A stretch of 64,000 bases of DNA. Origin: Trochalopteron elliotii. Taxonomy: Eukaryota > Chordata > Aves > Passeriformes > Leiothrichidae. Location: NCBI GenBank assembly GCA_024734555.1, contig JANPWX010020199.1:3604762-3668761 (forward strand), written 5' to 3'. The stretch's first letter is position 1. Each line of letters starts with the position of its first letter. Below, one piece after another: positions 60,968 to 64,000 of this stretch. The notes under the pieces were generated by a model that saw only the letters and a list, made by a program, of their open reading frames with translations, did not search any database and was not told the origin of the DNA. A program made the position numbers and the translations under genes.

Positions 60968-61284
60968 ACTTCTACATAGTTTGCATTCACAGGTGGTTTT
61001 TCATTGGCACACAGCACAGGGAAGAATGCAAACACTTATTGTTGAACAAACTCTTAAGGCAGCCACTGTGTTGACACCAACCACTGCACCTGTTAACTAC
61101 AAGAAAACCCTCTGTCCCTTGCTAACACCTTAAGCTGTAGTTCTATCTGCACCATAGACTTGGCACTGAATTTCTACCTGCGCCACTAACTTCTAACAGG
61201 CCTCAACAATGAGGCCCAGTCTGGGTGATTCAATTACAGTCTAAATACAAATTATATCCATCTTCCCTAAAAAATTCTGCAACA

Positions 61285-64000
61285 CCAGCATGAACAAATT
61301 AAAAAGTAATAAGTTCAATGACTTTGACAAAATCTATGGATTCAAAAGTAATTAACAAGGATAATTAGCTTTTAAAGGGAAATTAGATGATTTGTAAGGA
61401 AAAAGTGGAGGAGCATAATTTATCCACCTGACTCTTTTAAGTATATAAGCTTATGCATCTGTAACCAAGATACAGTACCAGCATCAACCACATCACAGTT
61501 TTTCTCTGTCCCTCTCTGCATGGTTTTAGATCACATTTCTAACCTCTACACCTGAGCATTTTCCAAAATCAATCATCTGTTGAACAAATATTAACTGGAC
61601 CTATAGCTGAAGTAACCAATGTATAGACTCAGTAAAAAAATTAGTTAACATTGTGATTGCTGATCCAGTCATTACCTTAACTTTACACTCTTACCCTGGC
61701 TGGCATGATTTTAGTATCTGAAATGCATTTTCAGGTAGAGAGTTTGCCTTCCTGTCATACTACTTTTTATGTATGATGGCTATATGGATGGATCCCTGTT
61801 ACAGACCAGCATTTATCTGGGTTTGCATTTATATCCTATCTCTAAGCTTCTGAAAGGTAAGACTCTGCTTCACGACTCTTTTTTGTCATACGATAAATCC
61901 TCTCAAGTTTATCACAGTAGTCCTAAAAGATTCCTCATTGTATGCTGAGAATATCTAGAAGCACTAAATAAATAAATAAATAAGAAAGAAAGACCCTGAC
62001 TCTCTTTTTCTAATAATATCCTATCTGTTTTCATATCCAGCATTTCTGACTGAGGTGCAACCTCTAGTTATGCCTGAGAGGATAAAATTTTGAATAACTC
62101 ATCTGCTAGCTTCACCAGGACCTTTATTTCCTCAGGTTCTATTCTGCTCAAAAGGTGTTTCCGATTTGGCACAACTTTCCCTCTCCTCCATTCCAGTTTG
62201 CTATCTGCAGCCACTGTAGGATCTTCAAAAGCTAACAGGAAAACATTGGAGAAAAACAGTATTTCCTCCGATTTTCATCATTATTCCATTTCAATTTTCT
62301 ACATATTGCTATTTTGGTGAAAAGTGTATTTTTGTGACATTTTTGACTCTGTGGTTTTGTTGGGGTTTTTTTCCCATATTTGTCTTTGTTTAAACCAATG
62401 TGTGGATGCTACGCAGGATGATTATGGCCTCAGAAATATTAATAGGAAATTTTCCTGAAATTACTAGGAGTCGTAGAAGAGGCAAAGTAGGATTGCCTCT
62501 TCTTAGGCTGTGATCCTTAGGACAGTTTTCATTCTTTTATAATGTGCAACCAATAAGGGTGAGAATATCAGCTGGAAAATGAAGCAATTGCCAGATATTT
62601 TCCATCCCAGTTAAGAAGCCCCCTGCTCTGTGTGAAAGTGAAGCTTACACTAAGGGCAGCAAGGATTTTATTTTTTTGCTGGAAATTTATTTTTAGTGTT
62701 CTTTAAAAAGAAAAGAACAAAAAGAACTTATGAGCAAATCAGTTTTCCCATTTTTAATACTTAAATTCTTTCAAAGGCTACTGGTGGTTAGTGGGCAGGT
62801 GTGGAGTGATTGTGTAATATAAGTCCAGCCTGGAAAAAGTACAGAAGAGGAAAAACATTTGCCTTTGTGTCAGTACTTGGTCTATGACACTGGGTGACAT
62901 TTAAGGTACTGAAAAATGGCCAGTGTGATAATTCAAGATTTGAATAGGCATGTTAGGTGAAATTGTGAGGATTTAATGGTGTTTTACAAGACTGATTTAC
63001 ATGCAAAATAATGAGATATGTGGAAAACCCAAATCCATGGCAAAGTTTCTGACTCACTGATTTTTACACTTTTTCCTGTTAAGAAATACTGCTTTTGTGC
63101 ATGTTAAGTGTGTTTTCAGCTACTTTGTTCAGTTTGCTTTTACAGATTCCAAAAATACCTTCCATTTTTTCCCTTCCCTTTTTTAATACTCTTTGCTTCA
63201 TGTCTTGATACGACAGATCTACTTTTCAAAAAAATATGTAATACCAAAAAATATTAATTCAGTTTGCCAATAGTATCAGACATACACTTTATTGCTGATT
63301 GGTCCAATCTGACATTCACCATATAGTATGTTAATAAAAATTGTTTGTTAATAAAAATTATATTTCACAGGCTGGTAAGAGCCTTTTATTCCTGTTTTTT
63401 TGCAGACATTCAAGGGAAAAACACTGTCAGGTTCAATAAAAATTTCAACTAGGCTTTGGTTCCCTAATGGCTTCTCTTTATTAGTGCTGAATTTTCTGAT
63501 TTGCTGGTTTTTGTGGGCTTAATGACCTTTCCTTCTTTCTGTCTATTTTATGCATTTATTATTCATGAAAAATGATGGATTAAGTGCTCTATTATATTTA
63601 TCTACTACTGTTCCTAGTGAGTCCACAAGAAAATACAAGAATCTAGCTTTGGATATGCTAAAAATCCAGCCCTTTACCCTCACTGTTTTGTTTTTTTCCC
63701 CAATGACAGCTGCAAGAAGGTCCCTCTCTAGGTCTTGACAAGACTATAGCTTCCTTTGGGTAGTTTTTAGCAGACAACAGATGAACTATTTTTTAATTTA
63801 GATTGGCGGAGATCTGCTCAAGACAGCTGGATTCTTTACGTTTCTGATTTTTCTGATAGAAAAAACGTAGGGAGAAAGATTATGTTTCTTTTCAGCCCTA
63901 TGGCTGCAACAAATAAAATGTGCTGTTAAAAGTATTCCTGGCCACCTCCAAATATAAAACACATTTCTACAAATACTAGAGACTTTTTCACCAAAATACT
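61285..64000. other. Unassigned AT-rich DNA
   Basis: No gene recognised to the right end. It contains a short (AAAT)n tract near 61.97 kb and T- or A-rich runs. The open frames are under 80 codons. Confidence 0.55.
61966..61984. repeat. Short (AAAT)n microsatellite
   Basis: About five AAAT units followed by AGAAAGAAAG. Confidence 0.9.

Larger units (their letters stand above)
60852..61284 (-). mobile_element. Solo LTR, ERVK/betaretrovirus-like (minus strand)
   Basis: On the minus strand the block starts TGTTGCAGAATTTT and ends CCTTGCGTCA (433 bases). Reading that way, a long U3 leads to GTATATAA (plus 60960-60967). AATAAA follows only 17 bases further on (TTTATT on plus at 60937-60942), and then a U5 with GGTCGGATCTG and CGCTCTCGCCC. 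A poly(A) signal this close to the TATA box, ahead of the expected start site, is typical of betaretroviral LTRs with very short R regions, hence the ERVK-like call. The flanking hexamers, GCAGCG left and CCAGCA right, share CAGC in register, as a decayed 6-bp target-site duplication might. No primer-binding site or gene follows the minus-strand end, so it is a solo LTR left by recombination between two LTRs. Confidence 0.8.

Noticed and set aside
1..64000. CRISPR array, bacterial operon or phage module
   Set aside because: There are no regularly spaced identical repeats, no ribosome-binding-site-led dense genes and no phage proteins. All repeat families are vertebrate retroelements.

Overview
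This looks like nuclear DNA from a bird, most likely a songbird. The evidence is the repeats: many 5'-truncated CR1 LINE copies (the dominant avian LINE) whose 3' ends carry the usual ATTCTRTGATTCT-like tail; a tRNA-Ile-like SINE with a CR1-derived tail, a composition reported from zebra finch; and several retroviral LTRs. Base composition is AT-rich. No open reading frame reaches 200 codons, and nothing resembles a conserved host exon, a tRNA or rRNA gene, or a bacterial operon. I read the window as intergenic or deep intronic DNA. The species assignment is inference.

Layout. 0-7.2 kb: unassigned AT-rich DNA with one LTR-like block near 0.6-1.1 kb. 7.2-8.3 kb: two antisense CR1 pieces. 11.8-12.3 kb: solo LTR on the minus strand with a near-matching target-site duplication. 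14.0-15.1 kb: the longest CR1 copy, antisense, retaining recognisable reverse-transcriptase motifs. 21.1-21.7 kb: plus-strand LTR with TATA box and poly(A) signal. 22.8-26.7 kb: a repeat cluster containing a GA-rich tract, an unassigned GC-rich block, three plus-strand CR1 pieces and the SINE. 31.1 kb and 37.6 kb: (TA)n arrays, the second interrupted by a 6-base assembly gap. 31.8-32.6 kb: probable long LTR. 45.3-45.5 kb: CR1 3' end. 52.1-54.5 kb: decayed gammaretrovirus-like provirus (pol remnants, env transmembrane remnant, polypurine tract, 3' LTR). 56.5-57.1 kb: antisense CR1. 60.9-61.3 kb: minus-strand LTR with betaretrovirus/ERVK-like promoter architecture. The rest is unassigned AT-rich sequence with simple repeats.

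Function. No intact gene or gene system is visible. All recognisable coding similarity belongs to decayed retroelements, which carry stops, frameshifts and deletions. The pieces most likely to matter biologically are LTR promoters and polyadenylation signals. I found no convincing previously undescribed system, and the findings are ranked modestly for that reason.
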